Below are positions 36,340 through 45,669 of a stretch of 64,000 nt of DNA, piece after piece; positions within the stretch are counted from its first letter, which is position 1; each line of letters begins with the position of its first letter. A program made the translations under genes and the position numbers. Under the pieces are notes generated by a model. That model was not told the origin of the DNA and searched no databases. It saw only the letters and a list, made by a program, of their open reading frames with translations. The stretch is from an uncultured Actinomycetes bacterium (lineage in GTDB: Bacteria > Actinomycetota > Actinomycetes > Mycobacteriales > Nakamurellaceae), in contig CALANS010000051.1 in the NCBI GenBank assembly GCA_937926105.1, positions 1-64,000 on the forward strand. The letters are read 5' to 3'.

Positions 36340-36377
36340 TTGACGTATTCTCCGTCGTGGTATTTGATATACCAGAC
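36340..36377 (+). promoter_or_regulatory. Promoter and operator-like motif, locus C site 3
   Basis: TTGACG (36340-36345), 17-bp spacer and TTTGAT (36363-36368) overlap TTGATATACCAGAC (36364-36377). The distance from TTGACG to GATATACCA equals that at 25222, so both promoters look regulated in the same way. Confidence 0.55.
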
Positions 36378-36396
36378 GCTGTGAAATGGAGGAACG

Positions 36397-37194
36397 ATGG
36401 ATCTGAACCTGCGTGACAAGGTCGCTTTCGTGACGGGGGGCAGCAAGGGGATCGGCCGCGAAGTTGCTCGCAGGCTCGCGTCCGAAGGGTGCGATGTGGC
36501 CATCACCGCTCGGGGTGCCGAGTCACTGGAAGACACCGCATCGGAGATCTCGAGGGAGACCGGGCGCAGGGTCGTGGCGCTGCCCGGCGACATGAGCGTC
36601 ACCGCCGACGTGAATCGCTGCGTCGCCCAGGCGGTGGATGAGTGGGGCCGCATCGACATCCTGGTCACCTGCGCAGGTTCATCTCCCGGCGGGCTGCTGG
36701 AAGAGCTCACCGACGAGCAGTGGTTGGAGAGCCTGCAGCTGAAGTTCCTCGGCTACGTCCGCACCGTGCGCGCCGTGGTGCCGCACATGGCCGGGCGGGG
36801 ATCGGGCGCGGTGATCCTGGTGGTCGGAAACGACGGTCTCAAGCCGAGCTTCTGGGAAATGACCGCCGGTGCTGCGAACGCCGCCGACATCAACTTCGCC
36901 AGCTCCATCGCCGACCAGTACGGCCCCAAGGGTGTGCGGGTCAACACCGTCAACCCCGGTCCCGTGGAGACCGATCGCTGGGACGGCCTGGAGAAGGCAT
37001 TCGCCCGCGACATGAACGTGGACCAGGCGGAGGCGAGGCGCCGCGCGGAGGCGTCGATTCCGCGTGGAAAGATCACCCAGCCCCAGGAGGTGGCGGCTCT
37101 GGTGGCGTTCCTGGCCTCCGATGTGGCCGCTAGCGTGCACGGCGCCCACGTGCCGATCGATGGCGGTCAGCGCAAACCGCTGATGGAACGTTGA
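36397..37194 (+). CDS. Short-chain dehydrogenase/reductase-fold protein lacking the usual triad
   Basis: 265 residues, ATG 36397 after GGAGGA. The cofactor motif TGGSKGIG (13-20) and CAGSS (92-96) are normal, but the catalytic stretch reads VVGNDGLKPSFWEMTAGAAN, where the Ser and the YxxxK pair of standard SDRs should be. The C-terminal NPGPVETDRW and IDGGQ are typical. It probably binds NAD(P) but may use unusual residues or have lost redox activity. First gene after the third locus C operator, followed by the alpha/beta hydrolase. Confidence 0.85.
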   Translation: MDLNLRDKVAFVTGGSKGIGREVARRLASEGCDVAITARGAESLEDTASEISRETGRRVVALPGDMSVTADVNRCVAQAVDEWGRIDILVTCAGSSPGGLLEELTDEQWLESLQLKFLGYVRTVRAVVPHMAGRGSGAVILVVGNDGLKPSFWEMTAGAANAADINFASSIADQYGPKGVRVNTVNPGPVETDRWDGLEKAFARDMNVDQAEARRRAEASIPRGKITQPQEVAALVAFLASDVAASVHGAHVPIDGGQRKPLMER

Positions 37195-37261
37195 GCGATA
37201 GGCCACCGAGAAGTACGGCACCACGGCAGGTGTCACCACACCAACAGGTACGGAGCACGTA

Positions 37262-38143
37262 GTGCCTCACGCAACGACCGACGATAACGTCACCCTGTAC
37301 TACGAGGACACCGGCACTGGTACGCCGATCGTGTTCGTTCACGAATTCGGCGGAGACCACCGTTCGTGGGCGGCGCAGGTGCGCCGATTCGCGCGAACGT
37401 ACCGTTGCCTGGTCCCGGCAGCGCGCGGTTACCCGCCGTCGGACGTGCCCACCGATCCGTCCGCGTACAGCCAGGACCGCGCGGTCGCCGACATTGTCGC
37501 CGTGCTGGACGCGGCCGGCGTGCCGAAGGCGTACATCGTCGGCAACTCCATGGGCGGGTTCGCGGCACTGCATTTCGCGCTACAGCATCCGAATCGAACC
37601 ATGGGTGCGGTAGTTGGTGGGTGTGGATATGGTGCCCATCCAGACAAGCAGGAGGCATTTCGCGAGGAGTGCGAACAGATCGCGGTCGCCCTGGAGACCG
37701 AGGGACCCGCTGCCATGTCCCGCTGGTACGGCGTGGGGCCGGCGCGGGTGCAATTCGAGGCGAAGGATCCGCTCGGCCATGCCGAGCACGTGGCGGTATT
37801 GGCTGAGCACGATCCGGTTGGTGCGACGAACACCATGCGCGGCGTACAGAAGGGCCGGCCGTCGCTGTACGCGATGACGGACCAGCTCGCCGCCTGCGAT
37901 CGTCCGGTGCTGATCATCGCCGGTGATGAGGATAACGGGGCGCTGGACACCGACTTGATGCTCAAGCGCACCATGCCGCGGTGCGGCCTGGCAGTCCTGC
38001 CCAGGTCCGGGCACGTGACCAATCTGGAAGAGCCGGAACTGTTCAACGAGCTGGTACAGCGATTCGTCACCGCCGTCGACAACGGGAAGTGGCCCGCCCG
38101 TGATCCGCGGTCGCTGTCCACGTCGACCACTGGTGTGAAGTGA
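37262..38143 (+). CDS. Alpha/beta-fold hydrolase
   Basis: 293 residues, GTG 37262. Nucleophile elbow GNSMGG (Ser about 100), acid residue near IIAGDEDNGA, and catalytic His in SGHVTNLEEP. HEFGGDHRSW is the oxyanion region. It resembles 3-oxoadipate enol-lactonase or C-C bond hydrolases of ring degradation; the substrate is unknown. Confidence 0.87.
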   Translation: MPHATTDDNVTLYYEDTGTGTPIVFVHEFGGDHRSWAAQVRRFARTYRCLVPAARGYPPSDVPTDPSAYSQDRAVADIVAVLDAAGVPKAYIVGNSMGGFAALHFALQHPNRTMGAVVGGCGYGAHPDKQEAFREECEQIAVALETEGPAAMSRWYGVGPARVQFEAKDPLGHAEHVAVLAEHDPVGATNTMRGVQKGRPSLYAMTDQLAACDRPVLIIAGDEDNGALDTDLMLKRTMPRCGLAVLPRSGHVTNLEEPELFNELVQRFVTAVDNGKWPARDPRSLSTSTTGVK

Positions 38144-38170
38144 GTCGGTAACGGGAAGGGCTGCTCGTCC

Positions 38171-39565
38171 ATGGATGGTGCCGTCAGCCCGACGATGCCG
38201 ATAGCCGACCTGATCGCCGGGTATCGCACGGGCGAGATCGATCCCGTTGCCGTGACACGGAGGCATCTCGACCGAATCGCCGTCCATGACAAGCAGTTGC
38301 ACGCATTTCTGGCTGTCACCGCGGAACGCGCTGTCCGGGCTGCCGAGTCCGCGCGCGATCGGTATCAGCGGGGCGGGACCGAACCGCTGCCCCCCTTGCT
38401 TGGAGTCACCGTCGCGCTCAAAGACCTCTTCCACATGGCGTCTGTCGTGACCACCGCAGGATCCGCGATGTTTCGGAATGTCGTCTCGTTGTCGGACTCG
38501 GGGGTGACGCGGAGGCTGTCGATGGCCGGTGCGGTACTGCTCGGTAAGACCAACACCGCCGAATTCGGTCAATCCGCGACGACGGAGAACAGGCTTGGAC
38601 CGCCGACGGCGAACCCGTGGGATCCCGATCGCACGCCCGGTGGATCCAGCGGTGGCTCGGCAGCGGCGGTTGCTGCCGGGATGGCCACCGCCGCGGTCGG
38701 CACCGACGGTGGTGGTTCGATTCGCATCCCCGCCGCGTTCACCGGGCTCGTCGGCATCAAACCCACCACGGGAGCGATTCCCGACGAAGACTCGATCCGA
38801 TCGATGTCCAGCTTCAGCACGCCGGGACCACTGACCGGTTCCGTCGCCGATGCTCGCGTGCTCCTGGCAGTGCTGACCGGCTCATCATTCCCGCGCCGCG
38901 AGGTCGGCCCACTCCGAATCGGGTATTGCGCGCGGCCCGAGGGGCGGCCGGTCGATGCGGCAGTCCGCGCGGCAGTCGACCAGGTTGCCACGCTGGCTGC
39001 CAACGCGGGCCACCACGTGGAGGCGGTGTCGTTGCCCGTCGGCGGTTGGGAGGAGATCTTCGGACTTCTCGTGGTGGACGACGAGCACCGGGAACGGGGA
39101 CACTTGCTGGATTGCGCGCCCGATCTACTCAGCAGATATGAGCGGGCCACGCTGCAGGCCGCTCGGTCCACGTCGCCCGATGCGGTGGCCCGGGCGCAAG
39201 CGCAGCTGCCGGTGTTTCGTCGTCGGATGGCCGACTTCGTCGCTCGCTTCGATGCTGTTCTCACTCCCACGGTCGCGGTACCCCCCTTCGTGCTGGGGGA
39301 CCGGCCGAGGCAGATTGACGGCAGCACTGTGGACCGGCTCTGGGGGGCCTTTCCGTTCACCGCTCCAGTCAACGTGGCCGGCCTGCCGGCCGTCTCGCTG
39401 CCGTGCGGCATGGTAGCTGGCCTGCCGCTGGCGGCGCAGCTCATGGCAGGTGCCGGTGCTGAGGCGATGCTGCTCGACCTGTCGGAACAGTTGGCCGATG
39501 CCATCGGATTCGACCGCACGCCGGCAGCGGCTCGATATCCCGATGGATCGCCTACGGACAGCTGA
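38171..39565 (+). CDS. Amidase-signature family amidohydrolase
   Basis: 464 residues, ATG 38171. Complete Ser-cisSer-Lys machinery: Lys in VALKDLF, then PGGSSGGSAAAVAAG and GTDGGGSIRIPAAFTGLVGIKPT. Hydrolyses an amide to acid plus ammonia (GatA/AtzF/enantioselective amidase branch). The AtzF allophanate hydrolase belongs to this family but carries an extra C-terminal domain not present here. Last gene of locus C, convergent with the LuxR-type regulator. Confidence 0.9.
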   Translation: MDGAVSPTMPIADLIAGYRTGEIDPVAVTRRHLDRIAVHDKQLHAFLAVTAERAVRAAESARDRYQRGGTEPLPPLLGVTVALKDLFHMASVVTTAGSAMFRNVVSLSDSGVTRRLSMAGAVLLGKTNTAEFGQSATTENRLGPPTANPWDPDRTPGGSSGGSAAAVAAGMATAAVGTDGGGSIRIPAAFTGLVGIKPTTGAIPDEDSIRSMSSFSTPGPLTGSVADARVLLAVLTGSSFPRREVGPLRIGYCARPEGRPVDAAVRAAVDQVATLAANAGHHVEAVSLPVGGWEEIFGLLVVDDEHRERGHLLDCAPDLLSRYERATLQAARSTSPDAVARAQAQLPVFRRRMADFVARFDAVLTPTVAVPPFVLGDRPRQIDGSTVDRLWGAFPFTAPVNVAGLPAVSLPCGMVAGLPLAAQLMAGAGAEAMLLDLSEQLADAIGFDRTPAAARYPDGSPTDS

Positions 39566-39605
39566 GAGTCGGTCCCCGAACACCATGGACCCGGCTCGCC
39601 GCTGG

Positions 39606-42191
39606 TCAGCCCCCCACCAGCATCGCCGCAGCCTGATGTCGAGTCCGGGCGCCGAGCTTGCGCCGCGCCGAGGCCAGCTGCGATTCGACGGTGCGTGGCG
39701 AGATGCCCAGCCGGGCACCGATCGCCGTGTCCGACAGGCCCTGTCCGACCAGGGTGAGCACCTCCCGCTCCCGCCCGGACAGACTGGCCGCGCCGGTGCC
39801 GCCGCCCCCGGCCTCCGACCGCCGCCCGGCCGCCCGCGGCGCCGAGCGTGACACTCCGGCCGCCCGCAGCGATCCGCGGATTTGCCCGAGCAGCGGGATC
39901 ATCTCGTGTTCGGATGCCTCGCGCTCGGCCTCCAGCAGCCTCGTCACCGCCTGGTCGGTGTGTCCCGCTCGGCGCAATGATTCCGCGGCACCCCACCGGC
40001 AACGGATGGTATTGCGCGCGTTGTAGGGCTGCCACATCCCCGCTGCGCGATCAAATTGCTCGGTGGCATCGTCGAACCGTTCCGCTTGCAGCGCAGCGAC
40101 GCCGGTCAATTCGAACGGTGCCGCACTGCACATCTTGGTGGTAGGCGTCAGCTCACCGAAGTCCGGCTGGGCTTCGCCAGCCAGCAGCGCCGCCCAGGCG
40201 AAGGTTGCCGCGCTGAACGCGAGCAGGTCCATGCTGCTCGCCGTATGCTCCCGGTGCGCGGGCCATTCTGCCAGCGCCCGAGCGGGTTTGCCGTCCCACA
40301 GCAGCGCTTCGGCACGATGGAAGTGCACGCTCTCCTGGAACGTGTCGTCTGCGCCCTGCTCGGCGATGATCGTCTCGATCATCGCGTAGGCATCGTCGAT
40401 GCGCCCGGTATCGATCAGCGCCAGACAGGTGGTCATCTGTACCTGGCGTCGGGTCATCGGACGCAGTTGCTCGGCGAGCAATCGCGCGCCGTCGGCGAGC
40501 ACCGCGGCGTAATCACCGGCGTGGCAGGCCAGATTCACTCGCATCGCCTCGTACTGGTGCCGCCACTCGGTGAGGTGCAGTTCCACCGCGCGGTCGATGG
40601 CGCCGTCCACGAGTTCTCGTCCGCGCTCGGGGATTCCGCTGGACTCGTGGGCGGTGACGAGGTTGTTCGCGGCCGCGCACTCCACCGCCAACTCCCCTTC
40701 TTCCCGCGCGAGAGTAACTGCAGCGGTGAGGCTCTCGTCCCAGATGTCGATGCCCGCGATGTATCCGACGGTCCCCAACACGTAACGGGCGCGGGCCCGG
40801 TGCACGCCGCTCCGCTCCGCCAGCTCGGCAGCCTGCCGGGCCAGCCGCAATGCCTCGTCCACCTGGTAGTCGACCATCAGCGCGACGAAGGCCGCCTCGC
40901 ACGCCAGGTGCACCCGCACTGGATGCTCGGTGCCCGCGGCGGCCTCCAGGCCCTCGGCCAGCGCCCGGCGGCAGCCGTCTCGGTCCAGCGCTTCGTAGGC
41001 GATGCGCACTCGGATCGCGGCCGCCCGTGCCCGGTCGACGGGTTCGGCCGACTCCAGATCGACCAGCAGCGGCTCGGCCGCCGCGAACTGTCCGACCAGC
41101 GCCAGCTGCTCGGCGGCGGCCAGCCGGAGCTCGGCCGCTCCGGGCCCGTCCAGGCAGGACGCGGCCAGGCCCACGTGTTGGGCGCGTTCGCCGGGACTGG
41201 CGGCGGCGTCGGCCGCCCGGATGGCCGCGTCGCGCGCGCGATCGCGGTGCCCCGCCGCCAGCAGGTGCCGGGCGGCCTCGCCGGGATCGTCGACCAGCTC
41301 CGCGAGCCGCTCGTGCAGCGTGACCCGCACGTCTGCCTCGATCGTCTCGGCGGCGAGCTCGGCCAACAGCCCGTGCCGCAGTGCCACCATCCCATCGTCC
41401 TCGCGGATCAGGCCGGTTTCCCGGACAGCGTCGGCCGTATCCCCGAGCGCCGTCACCGGTAGCGGGTGATCGGCCAACGCCAGCAGTCCCACCGACTCGC
41501 GACAGTCCGCCGGCAGCCGCCGCATCCGAGCCGCCAGGGCGAGCCTCAGGCCCGCCCCCGCGACCCCGGTGCCAGCGAGTTCCTCGACCAACAAGGGGTT
41601 TCCACCGCTGCGGGCCACGATGTCGGCGACGTCGCCGACACTCAGATCCGGCCGGACCCGCCGGGCCAGCGCCGCGGCGTACGGCTCCGGCAGCGGGTCG
41701 AGGGCATGGACGCAGAAGCCGGCGCCGCGCAGCAGATCGATCGCTGCCGGCGCGCCGGGGTCAGCCCGCCGGACCGCGGCGAGCAAGCGCACCCGGCCGG
41801 CCAGCAGCGGGAGCACCGCCCGGGTCGCGGCGTCGGCCCACTGGACATCGTCGACCACGAGGATTCCGTCACCGACGGCGTTTTCGACCTCGCCGGCCAC
41901 GAACGCAGGGTCCCCAGCCTGCAGGTCGGACAGTGCCCCCCAGCGGCCCGGACGGGAGCCGGTGGCCCGGTCGGCGGTCGCGCCGAACGCCCGGTGCAGC
42001 GGCAGGTACGGCATCCAGGACAGCGTCGCCAGGCAGCCGGCCTCGTGGCTCAGCCTGCCGGAGTCCTCAACGGCGGCCCGAATCAACGACGTCTTGCCCA
42101 CCCCGGCTTCGCCATAGAGCGCCACCGGGTGGTCGCTGTCGGCCAGGGCGGCGGCCAGGGTCTCCAGCTCCGCGTCCCGCCCCAGCAACAT
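39606..42191 (-). CDS. LAL-type LuxR-family transcriptional regulator
   Basis: 861 residues from ATG 42191 (MLLGRDAELETLAAAL). N-terminal AAA ATPase with GEAGVGKTSLI and the Walker B region DGILVVDDVQWAD, a long alpha-helical TPR-like middle, and a C-terminal LuxR helix-turn-helix (SLSGREREVLTLV...ISPRTVESQLASARRKL). An ATG at 42242 would add 17 residues. I prefer 42191 because TACTGT lies 6 nt upstream (leaderless). LAL proteins are ATP-dependent activators, often of neighbouring catabolic genes. It is divergent from carbamate kinase. Confidence 0.88.
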   Translation of the reverse strand: MLLGRDAELETLAAALADSDHPVALYGEAGVGKTSLIRAAVEDSGRLSHEAGCLATLSWMPYLPLHRAFGATADRATGSRPGRWGALSDLQAGDPAFVAGEVENAVGDGILVVDDVQWADAATRAVLPLLAGRVRLLAAVRRADPGAPAAIDLLRGAGFCVHALDPLPEPYAAALARRVRPDLSVGDVADIVARSGGNPLLVEELAGTGVAGAGLRLALAARMRRLPADCRESVGLLALADHPLPVTALGDTADAVRETGLIREDDGMVALRHGLLAELAAETIEADVRVTLHERLAELVDDPGEAARHLLAAGHRDRARDAAIRAADAAASPGERAQHVGLAASCLDGPGAAELRLAAAEQLALVGQFAAAEPLLVDLESAEPVDRARAAAIRVRIAYEALDRDGCRRALAEGLEAAAGTEHPVRVHLACEAAFVALMVDYQVDEALRLARQAAELAERSGVHRARARYVLGTVGYIAGIDIWDESLTAAVTLAREEGELAVECAAANNLVTAHESSGIPERGRELVDGAIDRAVELHLTEWRHQYEAMRVNLACHAGDYAAVLADGARLLAEQLRPMTRRQVQMTTCLALIDTGRIDDAYAMIETIIAEQGADDTFQESVHFHRAEALLWDGKPARALAEWPAHREHTASSMDLLAFSAATFAWAALLAGEAQPDFGELTPTTKMCSAAPFELTGVAALQAERFDDATEQFDRAAGMWQPYNARNTIRCRWGAAESLRRAGHTDQAVTRLLEAEREASEHEMIPLLGQIRGSLRAAGVSRSAPRAAGRRSEAGGGGTGAASLSGREREVLTLVGQGLSDTAIGARLGISPRTVESQLASARRKLGARTRHQAAAMLVGG

Positions 42192-42197
42192 GGGACG

Positions 42198-42203
42198 ACA
42201 GTA
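42198..42203 (-). promoter_or_regulatory. Leaderless -10 box of the LAL regulator
   Basis: TACTGT on the minus strand, 6 nt before ATG 42191. No -35 is evident. Confidence 0.4.
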
Positions 42204-42443
42204 CCCAGGCGTCGCATGCCGGCCGCAGGGATGATGTGTCATCGTGTCGCCGGTCGCGACCCGCGACATCTGAAACCGTGAGCTAGGTACCTGCCCGCGC
42301 TGGGCCGGCAGGTGCCGATCCGTCACCCGCGGGCTCGTCCCGCGGAGGCCGGCATCGGAGGCCCGCGTCGATGGGCGTGAATCGCCGGGGGCGGTGACGA
42401 TCATCGGCAGGTTCTGCCCAAGGGGTTCGGTGGTGCGCTTCCC

Positions 42444-42449
42444 TAGGCT
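42444..42449 (+). promoter_or_regulatory. Leaderless -10 box of carbamate kinase
   Basis: TAGGCT followed by 6 nt and GTG 42456. It fixes the otherwise uncertain GTG start. Confidence 0.45.
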
Positions 42450-42455
42450 CAAGGG

Positions 42456-43472
42456 GTGACGGACACTGCTGCCACCGCGCCCCTCGGCGCCGATGAGCGC
42501 TGGGCGCACCGCATCCTGGTCGCCCTCGGCGGCAACGCCATGTCCGCCCCGGACGGGTCGGCCACCGAGGCCGACCAGATCGCCGCGCTCGGCACCGCCG
42601 CCGGGCACATCGCGGGCCTGGTCGCCGCCGGGTTCGAGGTCGTCATCACGCACGGCAACGGGCCGCAGGTCGGCAACCTGCTGGTCAAGAACGAGCTCAC
42701 CGCGACCGTGGTGCCCCCGGTGTCGCTGGACTGGTGCGGCGCCAACACCCAGGCCACGGTCGGCTTCGTCCTACAAAACGCGCTGGCCGGCGCGCTGGCG
42801 CATCGCGGAGCGGAGCGTCCCACCGCGGCCATCGTCACCCGCACCCTGGTCGACGCCGCAGACCCCGCGTTCACCCACCCGGACAAGCCCGTCGGCCGGT
42901 TCCGTAGCCGCGCGGAGGCGGAGTCGATGATCGCCGCCGGTCAGCAGTGGCGCGACTTCGGCGACAAGGGATGGCGCCGGGTGGTTCCGTCACCGCAGCC
43001 GCTACAGGTACTGGATGCCGTCACCGCCCGCCAGCTCGCCGACCTGGGCTACGTGGTGATCTGCTCCGGTGGCGGCGGGATTCCCGTGGTGCAGACCGAC
43101 TCCGGACTGTCCGGTGTGGAGGCCGTGATCGACAAGGACCGGGCCGCAGCCGTTCTCGCCCCCGACCTGGGTGTCGATACGCTCGTCATCGCTACCGATG
43201 TGCCCGCCGCCGTGGTCGGTTACGGCACCGCCTACGCCCGCCCGCTGGGGCATGTCTCGCTGGCCGAGATGCGCGAACTGGCCGGCGCCGGGCACTTCGG
43301 CGCCGGATCCATGGGGCCCAAGGTCGACGCCGCGTGCGGCTTCGTCGCCGGCGGGGGCCACGCCTCGGTGATCACCAGCCTGGAACGGCTCGCCGACGCC
43401 GTCACCTCGCCGTTGGGCGCGGTCGGTACCGTCGTCACCGCCACCGGGCCTCGACCCGACCATCAGACCTGA
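42456..43472 (+). CDS. arcC: Carbamate kinase
   Basis: 338 residues, GTG start placed by a leaderless promoter. Amino-acid-kinase fold: [22 protein letters not shown], then [38 protein letters not shown] and the late [13 protein letters not shown]. It makes ATP plus ammonia and CO2 from carbamoyl phosphate, or the reverse. With the ring-opening amidohydrolase next to it, a role in handling carbamoyl or ureido nitrogen from N-heterocycles is likely, rather than arginine deiminase (no arcA or arcB here). Confidence 0.93.
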   Translation: MTDTAATAPLGADERWAHRILVALGGNAMSAPDGSATEADQIAALGTAAGHIAGLVAAGFEVVITHGNGPQVGNLLVKNELTATVVPPVSLDWCGANTQATVGFVLQNALAGALAHRGAERPTAAIVTRTLVDAADPAFTHPDKPVGRFRSRAEAESMIAAGQQWRDFGDKGWRRVVPSPQPLQVLDAVTARQLADLGYVVICSGGGGIPVVQTDSGLSGVEAVIDKDRAAAVLAPDLGVDTLVIATDVPAAVVGYGTAYARPLGHVSLAEMRELAGAGHFGAGSMGPKVDAACGFVAGGGHASVITSLERLADAVTSPLGAVGTVVTATGPRPDHQT

Positions 43473-43490
43473 CCACATCGCCCGCTACGA

Positions 43491-43523
43491 CCGGACAAGA
43501 ACAAGAACCCGGACAAGAACAAG
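43491..43523 (+). repeat. 15-bp direct repeat in the leader of the ring-opening amidohydrolase
   Basis: CCGGACAAGAACAAG at 43491-43505 and 43509-43523 (18-bp period). The second copy runs into the AAGGAG ribosome binding site at 43521, so repeat-number change could alter translation. Confidence 0.75.
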
Positions 43524-43536
43524 GAGCAACCCCGCA

Positions 43537-44682
43537 ATGCCGGCTCAAACACCCGCTGCCATCGAAGTACGCAAGGTCCCCCTGCACTCCGTCTCGGACG
43601 CCTCCGAGCTCGCCAGACTCATCGACGATGGGGTGCTCGAGGCCGACCGCGTCATCGCCGTGATCGGCAAGACCGAGGGCAACGGCGGCGTCAACGACTA
43701 CACCCGGATCATCGCCGACCGCGCGTTCCGGGAGGTGCTGGTCGCCAAGGGCTCCCGCTCTGCGGACGAGGTCAAGCAGGTCCCGATCGTGTGGTCGGGC
43801 GGCACCGACGGCGTGATCTCCCCGCACGCGTCGATCTTCGCCACCGTGCCGGCGGACCAGGCAGTGCAGACCGACGAGCCGCGGGTGACCGTCGGTTTCG
43901 CGATGAGCGAGAAGCTGCTGCCGGAGGACATCGGCCGGGTTGCGATGGTCTCCAAGGTCGCCGCGGGGGTACGCACCGCCATGGAGCGGGCGGGGATCAC
44001 CGACCCGGCCGATGTGCACTACGTGCAGACCAAGACTCCGCTGCTGACCATCGACTCGATCCGCGACGCGCATTCGCGGGGCAAGACCGTGTGGACCACC
44101 GACACCCTCAAGTCGATGGAGCTGTCCAACGGGACCGCCGCGCTGGGGATCGCCGTGGCGCTCGGCGAGATCGAGATGCCGACCGACGAGGACGTGCTGC
44201 ACAACTTCGACCTGTTCTCCTCGGTCGCGTCCTGCTCGTCGGGAGTGGAACTGGACCAGGCGCAGATCGTGGTGGTCGGCAACGTGCGTGGCATCGGTGG
44301 CCGGTACCGGATCGGGCACTCGGTGATGCGTGACGCGCTGGACGCCGACGGTATCTGGGATGCGATGCGGGTCGCCGGGCTCGACCTGCCGGAGCGGCCG
44401 CACTGGACCGACATCAAGGGCCGGCTGGTGAACGTATTCCTCAAGTGCGAGGCGTCCAAGGATGGGATGGTCCGCGGTCGGCGCAACGCGATGATGGACG
44501 ACTCCGACGTGAGCTGGCACCGGCAGATCAAGGCCACCGTGGGCGGTGTCACGGCGGCGGTGACGGGCGATCCGGCGGTGTTCGTCTCCATCGCGGCAGA
44601 CCACCAGGGCCCCGAGGGCGGCGGCCCGGTCGCGGCGATCATTGACCTCGGCGAGGACCCCACCGGCTACCCGCAGGCCTAG
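43537..44682 (+). CDS. Ring-opening amidohydrolase (barbiturase / cyanuric acid hydrolase family)
   Basis: 381 residues, ATG 43537 with AAGGAG upstream. Three repeated units, each with the family's Ser-Lys pieces: GKTEGNG and [19 protein letters not shown] and [36 protein letters not shown] and [16 protein letters not shown]. The family hydrolyses the ring amide of barbiturate (to ureidomalonate) or cyanurate (to carboxybiuret). The two cannot be told apart by eye. Barbiturase would fit an oxidative pyrimidine route, with the Mo-hydroxylase of locus C as a possible uracil-oxidising partner. Confidence 0.9.
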   Translation: MPAQTPAAIEVRKVPLHSVSDASELARLIDDGVLEADRVIAVIGKTEGNGGVNDYTRIIADRAFREVLVAKGSRSADEVKQVPIVWSGGTDGVISPHASIFATVPADQAVQTDEPRVTVGFAMSEKLLPEDIGRVAMVSKVAAGVRTAMERAGITDPADVHYVQTKTPLLTIDSIRDAHSRGKTVWTTDTLKSMELSNGTAALGIAVALGEIEMPTDEDVLHNFDLFSSVASCSSGVELDQAQIVVVGNVRGIGGRYRIGHSVMRDALDADGIWDAMRVAGLDLPERPHWTDIKGRLVNVFLKCEASKDGMVRGRRNAMMDDSDVSWHRQIKATVGGVTAAVTGDPAVFVSIAADHQGPEGGGPVAAIIDLGEDPTGYPQA

Positions 44683-44714
44683 TTGAAGGCGGACGGGCCC
44701 CGGCTTCCGGGACG

Positions 44715-44794
44715 GCATGGATCAACATCGGCGAAACGGGGCTCGTGTGGCTGATGGGACGACCTTCGCGCATGCCAGGGATGTTGATCCATGC
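44715..44794 (+). repeat. 15-bp perfect inverted repeat next to the pxpA ribosome binding site
   Basis: GCATGGATCAACATC (44715-44729) and its exact complement at 44780-44794 enclose 50 nt. The right arm ends directly at the GGGAGG ribosome binding site (44795-44800). It may be a terminator for the upstream gene or a translational switch for pxpA. Confidence 0.7.
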
Positions 44795-44808
44795 GGGAGG
44801 CTGGCAGG

Positions 44809-45669
44809 ATGGGCGGCGTGGACGGTGACGAGGCTCCGACCAGTCCCGAGTCGTGTGATCCAAGGGGCGCTGTGCCGCCCGCCGAACCACACCACTCCGA
44901 TCGAGGCTCTGGCATCGACCTGAACGCCGACCTCGGCGAGTCCTACGGCCGGTGGGTGCTCGGCGACGACGAGGCGCTGCTGGGCTGTGTGTCCAGCGCC
45001 AACGTCGCGTGCGGCTTCCATGCGGGGGACCCGGCGACCCTGTTGCGCACCGTCCGGGCGGCCGCCGACCGGGGCGTGGTGATCGGGGCGCAGGTCGGAT
45101 ATCCGGATCTGGCCGGGTTCGGCCGGCGCTTCATGGACCTCTCGCCGGAGGACCTGACGGCTGCGGTGCTGTACCAGATCGGGGCGCTGGACGGTTTGTG
45201 CCGCGCCGCCGGGACGAGCGTACGTTACGTGAAACCTCATGGGGCGCTGTACAACACGGCCGTGCATCATGAGGGTCAGGCGGCGGCAGTCGTGGCTGCG
45301 GTGGCGAAGTACGGCGGCGACCTGCCGGTGCTGGGGCTGCCCGGGTCGGCGTTGCTGCGGCATGTCGAGCGCGCCGGGCTGCGCGCGGTGCCGGAGGCGT
45401 TCGCCGACCGGGGATACACGGCGGCCGGGACGCTGGTGCCGCGGGCGGAACCCGGTGCGCTGCTGGACGATCCGGGGTCGGTGAGTGAGCGGGTACTGCG
45501 CCTGGTCGCCGATCACCAGGTGATCGCCGTCGACGGGTCCAGCGTTCGCGTCGAGGCGGAATCGGTGTGCCTGCATGGGGATTCACCCGGTGCGGTGACG
45601 ATGGCCCGGGCGGTGCGGGACCGGCTGGCTGCGGCTGGGGTGCCGGTCCGCCCGTTCGTACTGCCGTGA
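44809..45669 (+). CDS. pxpA: 5-oxoprolinase subunit A (LamB/YcsF family)
   Basis: 286 residues from ATG 44809, 8 nt after GGGAGG. The conserved YcsF core starts only at about residue 35 with [14 protein letters not shown], so the N-terminus is extended. [20 protein letters not shown] and EAFADRGY are family marks. PxpA acts with PxpB and PxpC in ATP-dependent opening of 5-oxoproline. It is coupled to the fused PxpBC gene by a 4-nt overlap. Confidence 0.9.
   Translation: MGGVDGDEAPTSPESCDPRGAVPPAEPHHSDRGSGIDLNADLGESYGRWVLGDDEALLGCVSSANVACGFHAGDPATLLRTVRAAADRGVVIGAQVGYPDLAGFGRRFMDLSPEDLTAAVLYQIGALDGLCRAAGTSVRYVKPHGALYNTAVHHEGQAAAVVAAVAKYGGDLPVLGLPGSALLRHVERAGLRAVPEAFADRGYTAAGTLVPRAEPGALLDDPGSVSERVLRLVADHQVIAVDGSSVRVEAESVCLHGDSPGAVTMARAVRDRLAAAGVPVRPFVLP

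Noticed and set aside
38171..39565. Allophanate hydrolase AtzF
   Set aside because: Only the amidase domain is present; the additional C-terminal domain of AtzF is missing, so a general amidase is the safer call.
40056..41462. Long plus-strand open frame opposite the LAL regulator
   Set aside because: Antisense shadow of a gene with clear AAA and LuxR motifs; no recognisable domain.
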